A model generated the notes under the pieces. That model was not told where the DNA came from, searched no databases, and was given only the letters and a program-made list of their open reading frames with translations. A DNA stretch of 64,000 nt from assembly GCA_043228905.1 (NCBI GenBank), contig JBHGNT010000004.1, positions 12,152,001 to 12,216,000 of the forward strand. Reading direction: 5' to 3'. The position numbers and the translations under genes were made by a program. Positions 1 through 8,425 of this stretch are shown one piece after another. Positions within the stretch are counted from its first letter, which is position 1. Every line of letters starts with the position of its first letter. This stretch comes from Azolla caroliniana. Its lineage: Eukaryota > Polypodiophyta.

Positions 1-138
1 TTTTTTGATGTATTGTATTAATAGAATATTACATAATATAGACATTCTATTGATTTGGCTTTTGTTTAGAGAGGAGCTTATTAGTTTTTTCCTTACCCTA
101 AGCACATAACTTAGAGAGCCCTATCTAGACCTTAAGCC

Positions 139-2906
139 ATGAGTGAAGATTCACCGTTCTCGATTGAAGAATATTGTTTGTCATCAGACCCATCGTTTTC
201 TACTGAAGAGTATTGTTTGTCAACAGAGTCACCATATTCGATTGAAGAATATTGTTTGTCGACCGACTCACCATATTCTATCGAAGAATATTGTCTGAGC
301 TCATCTACAGGGAACGTAAATAATGACACATGTGAAGAGTTCTCTATTGAAGAATAAAATATTAATAAAGATACCGAGAATGAAGGTAGTGCCCAGGAAA
401 CATTGAATAACATTGGCGATGGTCACAACAGAGAATTAGACTGTAACAAGGTTACACCAACCTCTATGCAGGAAGAGAAATCTGGGAGCCCTATGCATAT
501 TAGAAGAATCCCACAAAGAATTCGTCTGGCTAGATTTAGCTTGGTGACATCAGATAAACAGATTGGATTTGATGTCAAAAAAATATGGTGTGCCTGTGGT
601 TGTATGTCTATGATTGGAAAATCAAAGTTGCGAGAATTAAGGCGATACTATTTTTCGATGACCGGTGATGAGCAAGACACTTACCTCGGGTCACATATGC
701 AACTAGTATCTGACAAATGTACGGGGATCAAAGTATCATTCGAGTATTATATCTTCCATGCGCAACAGATATGTAGAGTTGCATTCAAAATTGCGTTATG
801 TGTTAGTAACATGCGGCTACATAGAGTACAACAACGTCTACTTAGAGGGGATCAGATGCTCAATTGTAAAGAGGTTCCAAGTATGAAAGGTGCAATTGGA
901 AGACATGCTATTGGCTGGATGAAAACTTACTTTCAGTTAAATTGTGAAGTAATGCCCACTACAGGTAGGATGCATCTTTCTGATAATTATACACATCGGG
1001 AAGTTTATGATGTCTATCGATCTGATATGTTGGGCTCACGTAATAAGTCTATCACCTATAGCCAATTCACAAGATTATGGAGAGCTCGGTTTTCAAATGT
1101 TATTATTCCTCGTAAAGTACGTATGGGGTATTGCTCCATTTGTGCAAATCTTAAAAGTTTGGCTAAAGGTGCAAAGACATCAATGGAAAAGGATACGAGT
1201 AAGAAGTTACTACAAGAGCATCGTGAGGCACAATCCTTAGAACGAAGGAAGGCGATGCATCATAGAGAGAAGTGTTTGAAGAGGCCCGAACAATACATGT
1301 GCTTAATGATAGATGGCATGGACCAGAAGAAGACATGCTTGCCGCATATGCGGAGGCTCCCCAAAGATGTCAATGATGAGTGCCTCGTTCAAATGCACTT
1401 GGTGGGATGCTTGTCTTATAATAGGTCCGTTCGACCTCACGTCTTCATTACTTACCCCAATGTTCACAATGACCCTAACCTAACAGTTACAGTGATTCAC
1501 CGAGTTTTGATGTCTTGGGGCCAACCTTTCCCCCCTGTTCTATACATTCAATTGGACAATACTGCTAGAGAGAACAAAAATTCAACTGTATTTGGCTATC
1601 TAAGTATGTTGGTCAACCTAGAATTGTTTAGGAAAGTGAAAGTCAATTTCCTTTTGGTTGGCCACACACATGACCATATAGATCAGATGTTTAGCACATT
1701 CTCCAGACAGTTGTCTCGGCATGATGCTTTCACTTTACCTAAACTATTTGATGTCATTTGTGATGCTTATACACCACACCCAAAAGTGTTACACTTGAAG
1801 GAGGTATATGACTTTAAGAGATATATATTAGATGGGGGTGGTGGGAATGTTAAAGTGCTTGCTCAGTTAACAATCACATTTTTATGATAAAGAAAAATGG
1901 AATAAGTGGTTCTACACTTTTGTATGCTAAACAATATTCATCTTCTACAACATGGGAACCTGAAGGTGGTTGCCAGTTATTACTTTGTATGCCGAGTACA
2001 ATTGTCCATGGAGCTAAGCAAATGCCAATTGAGAAGAAAGGACAGTTGCAGAGCGACTTGGTATCAGAACAAAAACGGTCATGGCTCCAAGCCTTAGAAG
2101 AAAAAAGAAAGCATATTGGGGCCGCCAAGAAATATGCTGCACAACAAGACACGTCATGGTGGGATGTATTTTATAGTGATCAGAAAGAAATTATAGACAA
2201 TTGTGTATCTGTTGATAATTGGAATTTGGAAACGCCATTCACATGGTCGCTGCAACATGATCGCGTAAATAGAACTCCGGAGCAACTAGTAAATGCGATT
2301 AATGAAAACTTGGTCCATCCACAACAAAGAGACATTTATGTGGGACCAAGGATGACCAAAGTAGCCGAAACTAGATGGCAAGGAAATTTGCAAGAGCTCA
2401 CTGCGGGGATGTTGATTGCAACGCCGGCTGATGAGAACTCACATGGCCACCAATTTTGGGTTGGTAAAATTCTAGAAGTGTTAATGCATGAAATAGAAAA
2501 CACAATCAAGTCTATAAATGTTCATTGGTACAACACTAGAAGTGCAAATGCTTTTACAGGTAAGTATACATTGGAGATGATTGAATGCCCAACAAGAAGG
2601 GGAGGTAGGAAGAGGAAGCGAAACATTCGTAACACCTTGACCCTTGATATCTCTGATGTGGATATCATCGTGTACGACTTCACAATTACAAAAGCCGGAC
2701 GATTAAGGAAGTCAACAATAGATATAATAAAAGAAAAATTACCAGGTCTACAAGGTGGCTCGAGTCAAAGGCAAACGAGATCTGCTACATATAATCTAGA
2801 GTCAAACCATTTGGTTTATGACGAAGATAATGCACTGATTGGTACATCCGAGGATGATGAGGAGGAATCGTCATTGTATATTAGTTATAGTAGTGATTCT
2901 CCGTAA
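139..2906 (+). pseudogene. DUF7869-like transposon-derived protein, broken
   Basis: I read one decayed gene. It starts at ATG 139 with repeats. A TAA at 355-357 interrupts the frame, which continues to 1887. A frame change near 1860-1890 then leads into a second ORF, 1884-2906. The core shows an RNase-H-like pattern: LMIDGMDQ (about 1306), QLDNTARENKN (about 1552) and a GHTHDHIDQMFS block (about 1660). These look like acidic and His residues of a DDE-type fold, as I recall from DUF7869 proteins. A Cys-rich CACGCM segment lies near 595, and GYCSICANL near 1129. The C-terminal part has a chromo/Tudor-like stretch, FWVGKILEV...INVHWYNTRSANAFTGKYT, about 2455-2580, then a basic patch and an acidic tail. 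An intron at 1860-1890 is a less likely explanation than a frameshift. The family assignment is from memory. Confidence 0.5.
166..300 (+). repeat. 39-bp tandem repeat in coding frame
   Basis: Three full 39-bp units (166-204, 205-243, 244-282) and a partial fourth encode a 13-residue repeat beginning EEYCLS and ending in an S/P/Y-rich stretch. Partial units flank it on both sides (SPFSI at the start, EEFSIEE just before the stop). The unit length is a multiple of three, so the reading frame is kept. It sits at the N-terminus of the broken DUF7869-like gene. Confidence 0.85.
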
Positions 2907-3270
2907 AGGAGTGATCATGAATGTATATTTGGCTATTAAGTGTAACTACATTCCGCTTGTAACAAATCGAGTAATATAAAAGCATGTGTTTTGAATTCTT
3001 ATGATTTCTAAAAAATCGTTTCTTATAAAATAACATTGGTTGTAAAGTTTGTGATATAAATTGAGAATGTATCTTTTTGAAATTCGTCTTTTTTTAGTTA
3101 CTTCTAAATCACGAAAATAGTGGATTTTTAACCTTTTTCATAGTATGTTTGAACATGTATGATACTGGTATCAATGTGTTTTGTAAAATCATTGAAAAAC
3201 CCCTAAAATTTCCCTTATCCTTCCATTTATGTGCGATCCTTCCACTTGTGAACGCGAACGTGTTTTTTGT
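2907..3270. other. AT-rich spacer, no feature seen
   Basis: AT-rich sequence between the broken gene and the first LTR fragment. I see no ORF, RNA gene or repeat that I can support. It may hold the 3' UTR of the upstream gene. Confidence 0.5.
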
Positions 3271-3975
3271 AGGGAAAATTAGGGTTTTCTTTTCATATTA
3301 TGGCTTCGATAAGATAAGAGAGCTAAGAAGGAAAAGAAAAATAATATGGAGAGAGAGCATGAGTTCTCCGTTGATCATAGCCTTCAATATTACTTTGCAT
3401 GTCCACTTTTAGTTGCATGGCCTCTACTTTTAGTTGCATCCATTTTTAGTTGCATGCCTTTTTCTTTTAGTTGCATGTGACCCTCCACATGACCTTTACT
3501 TTAGTTTTTTTTACTCTACTATAATTAGCCACATGATTCTATCATCTGTCTGTCTCGATCGCCGCCCATCCAATCCGTCCGGTCCCCGTGTCCAACCTTG
3601 TCCGGTCGCCAGTTTCCGGTTGCTGGATTCACCCGGTTTCCGACTCCATCTGATTGCCGGTTTCGCCGGTTTCAATTTGATGACTAGCTGGTTCTGGTTT
3701 TCTTCCCGGCCAGTTTCGGTTTGCTTTCCAGGCGATTCCGGTTTGCCTATTGGCCGGTTTCGGTTTGCTTTCCGGCCGGTTTAGGTATGCTTTCCGGCCG
3801 ATTCCGGTTTGCTTACCAGCCGGTTCTGGTATGCTTTCCGACCGGTTCTGGTTTGCTCTTGAGTACATCCATCTTTCTACAACAAGCTACTAATCTAATC
3901 TAAAATACTTATTTTATTATTTATTATTTTTATTTTTAAATAGTTTTCATATCGTGTGTGAAAAACCACACGACA
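3271..3975 (-). repeat. LTR fragment of gag-only element E (LTR1)
   Basis: Read on the minus strand it starts TGTCGTGTGG at 3975, as does the neighbouring LTR, and runs left until similarity ends near 3271. It contains one TTAGGGTTT-type motif, the TTTAGTTGCATGG-type short repeats (about 3405-3475) and a 22-bp CCGGTT minisatellite (about 3660-3860). It lacks much of the telo-box array seen in LTR2, so it is internally shorter. It abuts LTR2 with only 4 bp between them. Confidence 0.65.
3660..3860. repeat. 22-bp CCGGTT minisatellite
   Basis: Imperfect copies of a 22-bp unit of the form TGCTTTCCGGCCGGTTYCGGTT. Because 22 is not a multiple of three, similar F/R/P/G-rich peptides appear in all frames. 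Those ORFs are not taken as genes. The same minisatellite is found in the other E-family LTR copies. Confidence 0.8.
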
Positions 3976-4184
3976 TCGATGTCGCGAAAATACGACGAGG
4001 ATATGTGAACTTGAGGCAGGACCCCGGGGCCTTCAACTAGAGGATATCACATTCGTGCATTTATATTTTTAACAATTAATGGAAAGAAGAAATTTAATAA
4101 TTTTTCATTAGCAAAGGAAAAGAAATTACAATATGTTCCAAGATTGGGATTCATAAGTTTTAGGTTTACTGAGATTAATATAAA

Positions 4185-4430
4185 AGAAAAATTAGGGGTT
4201 TTGAGAGATATGGCTTCCGTAGGGAAAATTAGGGTTTTTGGCTTCCGTAAGGAACTTAGGGTTTATGAGAGATATGGCTTTCGTAAGGAAAATTAGGATT
4301 TACGAGAGATATGGCTTCCGTAAGGGAAATTAGGGATTATGAGAGATCTGGCTTCCGCAGGGAAAATTAGGGTTTTTGAGTGTTATGGCTTCCGTAGGGA
4401 AAATTAGGGTTTTTGAGTGTTATGGCTTCG
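4185..4430 (-). repeat. Array of about 36-bp repeats carrying telo-box motifs
   Basis: Six to seven units of roughly 36 bp share GGCTTCCGTARGGAAAATTAGG followed by GTTTWYGAG-type sequence (spelled here as two parts of one unit). Read on the element's own (minus) strand, most units carry AAACCCTAA, the plant telo-box, or a one-base variant. A matching array is at 7690-7905 in LTR3. Confidence 0.7.
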
Positions 4431-4854
4431 ATAAGATAAGAGAGCTAAGAAGGAAAAGAAAATAAAAATGGAGAGAGCCTGAGTGTAGGAAAAAAAAAGG
4501 AATTTTATATGGAGTTCTTCGTTGATCGTAGCCTGCAATGTTACTTTGCATGTCCACTTTTAGTTGCATGGCCTCTACTTTTAGTTGCATCCATTTTTAA
4601 TTGCATGGATTTTTCTTTTAATTGCATGCGACCGTCCACATGACATTTACTTTAGTTTTCTTTACTTTACTTTAATTAGCCACATGATCCTATCATCTGT
4701 TCGTTTCAATCGTCGCCCATCCAATCCGTCTGGTCCGCATCCAGCCTCGTCCGGTTGCCGGTTCCACCCGATCACCGGTTCCGTCTGGTCGCCGGTTGTC
4801 GGTTCCGCCCGGTTTTCGACACCATCTAATTGCCGATTTTGCCGGTTCCGATTT

Positions 4855-4980
4855 GATTACTGGCCGGTTCTGGATTGCTTACAGACCGATTCCGGTTTGC
4901 TTTCCGGCCGGTTCCGGTTTGTTTTCCGGCCGGTTTCGGTTTGCTTTTCGGCCGGTTTCGATTTGGTTTCCAGCTTCCCG
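4855..4980. repeat. 22-bp CCGGTT minisatellite in LTR2
   Basis: About five 22-bp units (TGCTTTCCGGCCGGTTCCGGTT and variants) sit in register, as in the other E-family LTR copies. Confidence 0.8.
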
Positions 4981-5385
4981 GCTGATTTCGAATTGATTTC
5001 TAGCCGATTCCGGTTCCATTACCAGCCGGTTCCATTTTATTGCTAGTCTGTATTTGGGAATTTGGCCACATTCATCCATCTAGACAAAGTGGCCAAAGTG
5101 CTCTTATCATAAATGAAAAATAAGGGATCTCAATGTGTTTATATAGCCACAGCCTTAAATTTCCTATCTATGTTGGATAAATCATAGTTCTTTTTTCCCT
5201 ATATTCTCAAACTTCATGTTCTCATAACTTGATATGTAGTTGTCCATTTTGTATCTAGTAAAATGCGTTTTGAAGCTCTTAAGTACATCCATCTTTCTAT
5301 AACAAGCCATTAAGTTAATATAAAATACTTATTTCATTATTTTTTATTATTATTTTTTACATAGTGTGTGAAGATTCACACGACA

Positions 5386-5397
5386 TTCACCCCCACC
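5386..5397 (-). other. Polypurine tract of element E
   Basis: On the minus strand the sequence GGTGGGGGTGAA directly precedes the LTR start TGTCGTGTG. This is the expected place and composition for the plus-strand primer of an LTR retrotransposon. Confidence 0.7.
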
Positions 5398-5449
5398 AAA
5401 CCTGCACATCCACCGGTATGTGCCAATTTTGGTGAGGCTCCACTTTTGA

Positions 5450-7447
5450 TTACTTTACTTTTTCATCGATGTACCCCAACCGCCATTGCCATCCCATCCA
5501 CCATATTCTTCGTTCACTCTTTGCATTTCCATGACCGGTTGTCATGGCTCTCTTTGCTCCTCTTGAGCATAATGTTTCACGCCTCGTGCACGTGCCACCT
5601 TCGTCTCGGCCATCTCTTTGGTCATCTAATTTTCTTTTATCATTGTTTCTTGTTCCATGCATGCCTTTCGAAAGACTTATCGAAATACTATTGTTGAATG
5701 CTCTCAGTGATCCGTTCTTTAGCGGCATGTTTTCCTCTAGGTCCTTAAGTGACCACATTACATGCTTCCCACTTTGTCCACTTTTGTGGTATACTTTTGT
5801 GTTGAAGTTGACGATGACTTCTACGCTAGTATTATCCTTTTTAGATTTTGTGATCACATCTTTCGGATCCGCTTGGCCCATTTGGCCCACGTCTTTGCTT
5901 TCTGAGCTTTGCTCGGTCTCTTTGTCGCACACATCAGCTTTTGTCTTCGTGCTTTGCTTGACCTCTTTGTTGTATACATCAGCTTTGTCAATCCACTTGG
6001 CGCCACCTTCCATATCTTGGGTCTCATGTTGGCTTTTGATTGCAACTGCCCAAGTCTCTGGAATATGTTTTAAGAATTTCTCATCTTTATTGGCTTTTAC
6101 CTTTGTCATGTTGTCCATAGCCATCTCTTTGGCTATCTCTTTGTCGCGCGCATTAGCTTCGACCCTTGCTTCCTTGCCACCACTATCCTTCTCTTGGGTC
6201 TTACATTGGTTAATGCCCAAGTCTCTCGAACGACTGTGGAGGAATTTTGTAGTTTGGCATTGCCTTTGTCGTGCTACCCTTAGCCACTTCCACCTTATGG
6301 TTGTTTGCATTGGCGTTGATCTTTGTTTCCTCACCGCCACCTTCCGTCTCTTGGGTCTTACATCGGTTAATGCCCAACTCTCAAGAACCTTTGTGGGGAG
6401 AGTATCTTCATCATTCTTCATGGCTATCTCTTTAGACTCATGGGCCTCATACCCATCAATCCTCTTGATCGAGCAAGCCTCGATTATTCTTCCCTCTTCT
6501 TTGCATGTGTTAGTTTTGGCCTTCACTTCCTCGCCGCCACCTTCCGTCTCTTGGGTCTCACGGCCATCCGCTATTAACTCGTCCATAGACACATCGGACT
6601 CGATGTCGTTTTTCGTGGCTATCTCCTCAATAATGTCGGCCTCACACTTTTTATCTCCTTTGATCATGCAAGCTTTGCTCATGCTTGCACCTTCATCACT
6701 TGATGTATTTGACACGATGCGTGTTTCGAAACATTTGTCTTCGCTTGAAGTGGCATTCGCCACCCTCGATTCATTTGTTTCATTCTTCATCATTGTTTCT
6801 TTGCAAGACAAGAAGGCGTTTTGTTCCACATCTTCTCCCGTGGTGCTGTCATACTGAACTTGGGCCTTCGCATTGGTCATATCATGACTCCACCTTTGCC
6901 GGGAGGTCTCTTCTTCCTTGATAACCTTTTTAATCGGTTTTGGTTCTATTATAAGATTCTCTTTGGCCTCGACTTGCACCTTTAATTTCTCATATGCTTC
7001 GTTTATGAAGGCCTCTATGTCAAGTAACATCGAACCTTCTCTCTTCAAGCTCTCTTCTTTACGAGGTAGTTTGTAGTTGCATCCCATCCTCCTTTCACCC
7101 TCCGTCATGGGTTGTGTTGTTGCCGATGAGAATCTTGTCTTCCTCTTATCGTGCAGTTGACATACTCTTTCCACTTTCGTCCAATCCTCAATGAGGCTAT
7201 TTGCTCCATTGTCATCCTCAAGTTGGATTCCAATGGCCTTCCTTTCTTTCCAATTGATCGATTTTACGAACATTAGGACTTTATCTTCGCCCACCAATCT
7301 TTGATTCTGCTCTGAGAGTTGTGTAAAGCGACACTCGAACTCAACGAAAGCATGCATGGCACTTTGGTGGGTCTTTAATGATGATACCCATTGGCTGAAC
7401 TCGTAAAGATTGCATCTCTTCAGCTCTTTGTATCTATATGCCTCCAT
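5450..7447 (-). CDS. Gag-like protein of gag-only LTR element E
   Basis: A 665-aa open frame. Residues 1-110 match the C-terminal half of the capsid-like domain of the T-family gag at 33-44 kb (QWVSS.KTHQSAMHAFVEFE, LVGEDKVLMFVKSI, LIEDWTKVERVC). The first 85 or so residues seen in T are missing here, and the ATG lies about 40 bp after the primer site. The rest is a low-complexity K/E-rich region with recurring blocks of the form ESWALTDVRPK/ETQEMEGG. It ends with RIWWMGWQWRLGYI, like T. I see no zinc knuckle, protease, reverse transcriptase or integrase. A long antisense ORF (5544-6857) is a shadow. The product presumably forms particles mobilised by another element's enzymes (inference). 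Confidence 0.65.
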   Translation of the reverse strand: MEAYRYKELKRCNLYEFSQWVSSLKTHQSAMHAFVEFECRFTQLSEQNQRLVGEDKVLMFVKSINWKERKAIGIQLEDDNGANSLIEDWTKVERVCQLHDKRKTRFSSATTQPMTEGERRMGCNYKLPRKEESLKREGSMLLDIEAFINEAYEKLKVQVEAKENLIIEPKPIKKVIKEEETSRQRWSHDMTNAKAQVQYDSTTGEDVEQNAFLSCKETMMKNETNESRVANATSSEDKCFETRIVSNTSSDEGASMSKACMIKGDKKCEADIIEEIATKNDIESDVSMDELIADGRETQETEGGGEEVKAKTNTCKEEGRIIEACSIKRIDGYEAHESKEIAMKNDEDTLPTKVLESWALTDVRPKRRKVAVRKQRSTPMQTTIRWKWLRVARQRQCQTTKFLHSRSRDLGINQCKTQEKDSGGKEARVEANARDKEIAKEMAMDNMTKVKANKDEKFLKHIPETWAVAIKSQHETQDMEGGAKWIDKADVYNKEVKQSTKTKADVCDKETEQSSESKDVGQMGQADPKDVITKSKKDNTSVEVIVNFNTKVYHKSGQSGKHVMWSLKDLEENMPLKNGSLRAFNNSISISLSKGMHGTRNNDKRKLDDQRDGRDEGGTCTRRETLCSRGAKRAMTTGHGNAKSERRIWWMGWQWRLGYIDEKVK

Positions 7448-7470
7448 CAGATATCCTCCTACCGCCTCGT

Positions 7471-7488
7471 TTCACGTCGAGTTCACCA
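7471..7488 (-). other. Primer-binding site of element E
   Basis: On the minus strand TGGTGAACTCGACGTGAA follows the LTR end by two bases. It differs by one base from the site in the T family at 36-45 kb (TGGTGAACCCGACGTGAA), so both families likely use the same tRNA primer. I cannot name that tRNA with confidence. Confidence 0.65.
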
Positions 7489-7490
7489 AA

Positions 7491-8425
7491 GTTATTGCGA
7501 AAATACAACGAGGATACATGAACTTGAGGTAGGACCCCGGGGCCTCCGACTAGAGGATATCACATTCGTGCGTTTATATTTTTAACAATAAATGGAAAGA
7601 AGAAATTTAATAATTTTTCATTAGCAAATGAAAAGAAATTACAATATGTTCCAAGATTGGGATTCATAAGTTTTAGGTTTATTGAGATTAATAGAAAAGA
7701 AAAATTAGGGGTTTTGAGAGATATGGTTTCCATAGGGAAAATTAGGGTTTATGAGAGATAGGGCTTCCGTAAGGAAAATTAGGGTTTACGAGAGATATGG
7801 CTTCCGTAAGGAAAATTAGGGATTATGAGAGATTTGGCTTCCGTAGGGAAAATTAGGGTTTTTGAGTGTTATGGCTTCCATAGGGAAAATGAGGGTTTTT
7901 GAGTGTTATGGCTTTGATAAGATAAGAGAGCTAAGAGGGAAAAGAAAATAAAAATGGAGAGAGCTTGAGTGTAGGAAAAAAAATGGAATTTTATATGGAG
8001 TTCTCCATTGATTATAGCCTGCAATGTTACTTTGCATGTCCACTTTTAGTTGCATGTCTACTTTTAATTGCATCCATTTTTAGCTGCATGGCTTTTTCTT
8101 TTAGTTGCATGCGATCGTCCACATGACATTTACTTTAGTTTTCTTTTCTTTACTCTAATTAGCCACATGATCCTATCATCTGTCCGTCTCGATCGTCACC
8201 CATCCAATCCGTCTGGTCGCCGGTTCCGCCCGATCACCGGTTCCGTCTGGTCGCCGGTTGTCAGTTCCGCCCGGTTTCCGACACCATCCGATTGTCAATT
8301 TTGCCGATTCCTATTTGCTTTCCGGCTGGTTCCGGATTGCTTACCGGCCGGTTCCGGATTGCTTACCGGCCGGTTCTGGATTGCTTACCGACCGATCCCG
8401 GTTTGCTTTCCGGCCGGTTCCGGTT
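7491..8425 (-). repeat. LTR3 of element E (5' LTR, truncated)
   Basis: Matches LTR2 from its primer-site end: GAACTTGAGG...CCCCGGGGCC, the AT-rich stretch, the telo-box repeat array (about 7690-7905), TTTAGTTGCATG repeats, and the CCGGTT minisatellite (about 8310-8425). It stops abruptly at about 8425, where copia A gag coding sequence begins, so its TG end is lost. The terminal CGACA of LTR2 is degraded here (GTTATTGCG on the plus strand). Confidence 0.65.

Larger units (their letters stand above)
3980..5385 (-). repeat. LTR2 of element E (3' LTR, minus strand)
   Basis: A 1.4-kb LTR bounded by short inverted ends: TGTCG at 5385 on the minus strand and CGACA at its other end (plus-strand TGTCG at 3980). 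A polypurine tract lies immediately upstream. The first bases form a hairpin (GTGTGAA/TTCACAC). Inside are a telo-box-like repeat array (about 4185-4430), TTTAGTTGCATGG-type repeats and the 22-bp minisatellite. Similarity to 7491-8425 starts at GAGGATAY...GAACTTGAGG and continues through the repeats, which supports an LTR pair. Confidence 0.7.

Noticed and set aside
166-300. CRISPR-like repeat array
   Set aside because: The units are directly adjacent with no spacers, lie in a coding frame, and the genome is eukaryotic.
4185-4430. Interstitial telomere repeat
   Set aside because: The TTAGGGTTT motif occurs once per 36-bp unit and is not a head-to-tail 7-bp telomere array.
5544-6857. 437-aa plus-strand ORF
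   Set aside because: Antisense shadow of the E gag. It is Ser/Leu-rich, as expected from the complement of K/E-rich codons, and has no recognisable motif.
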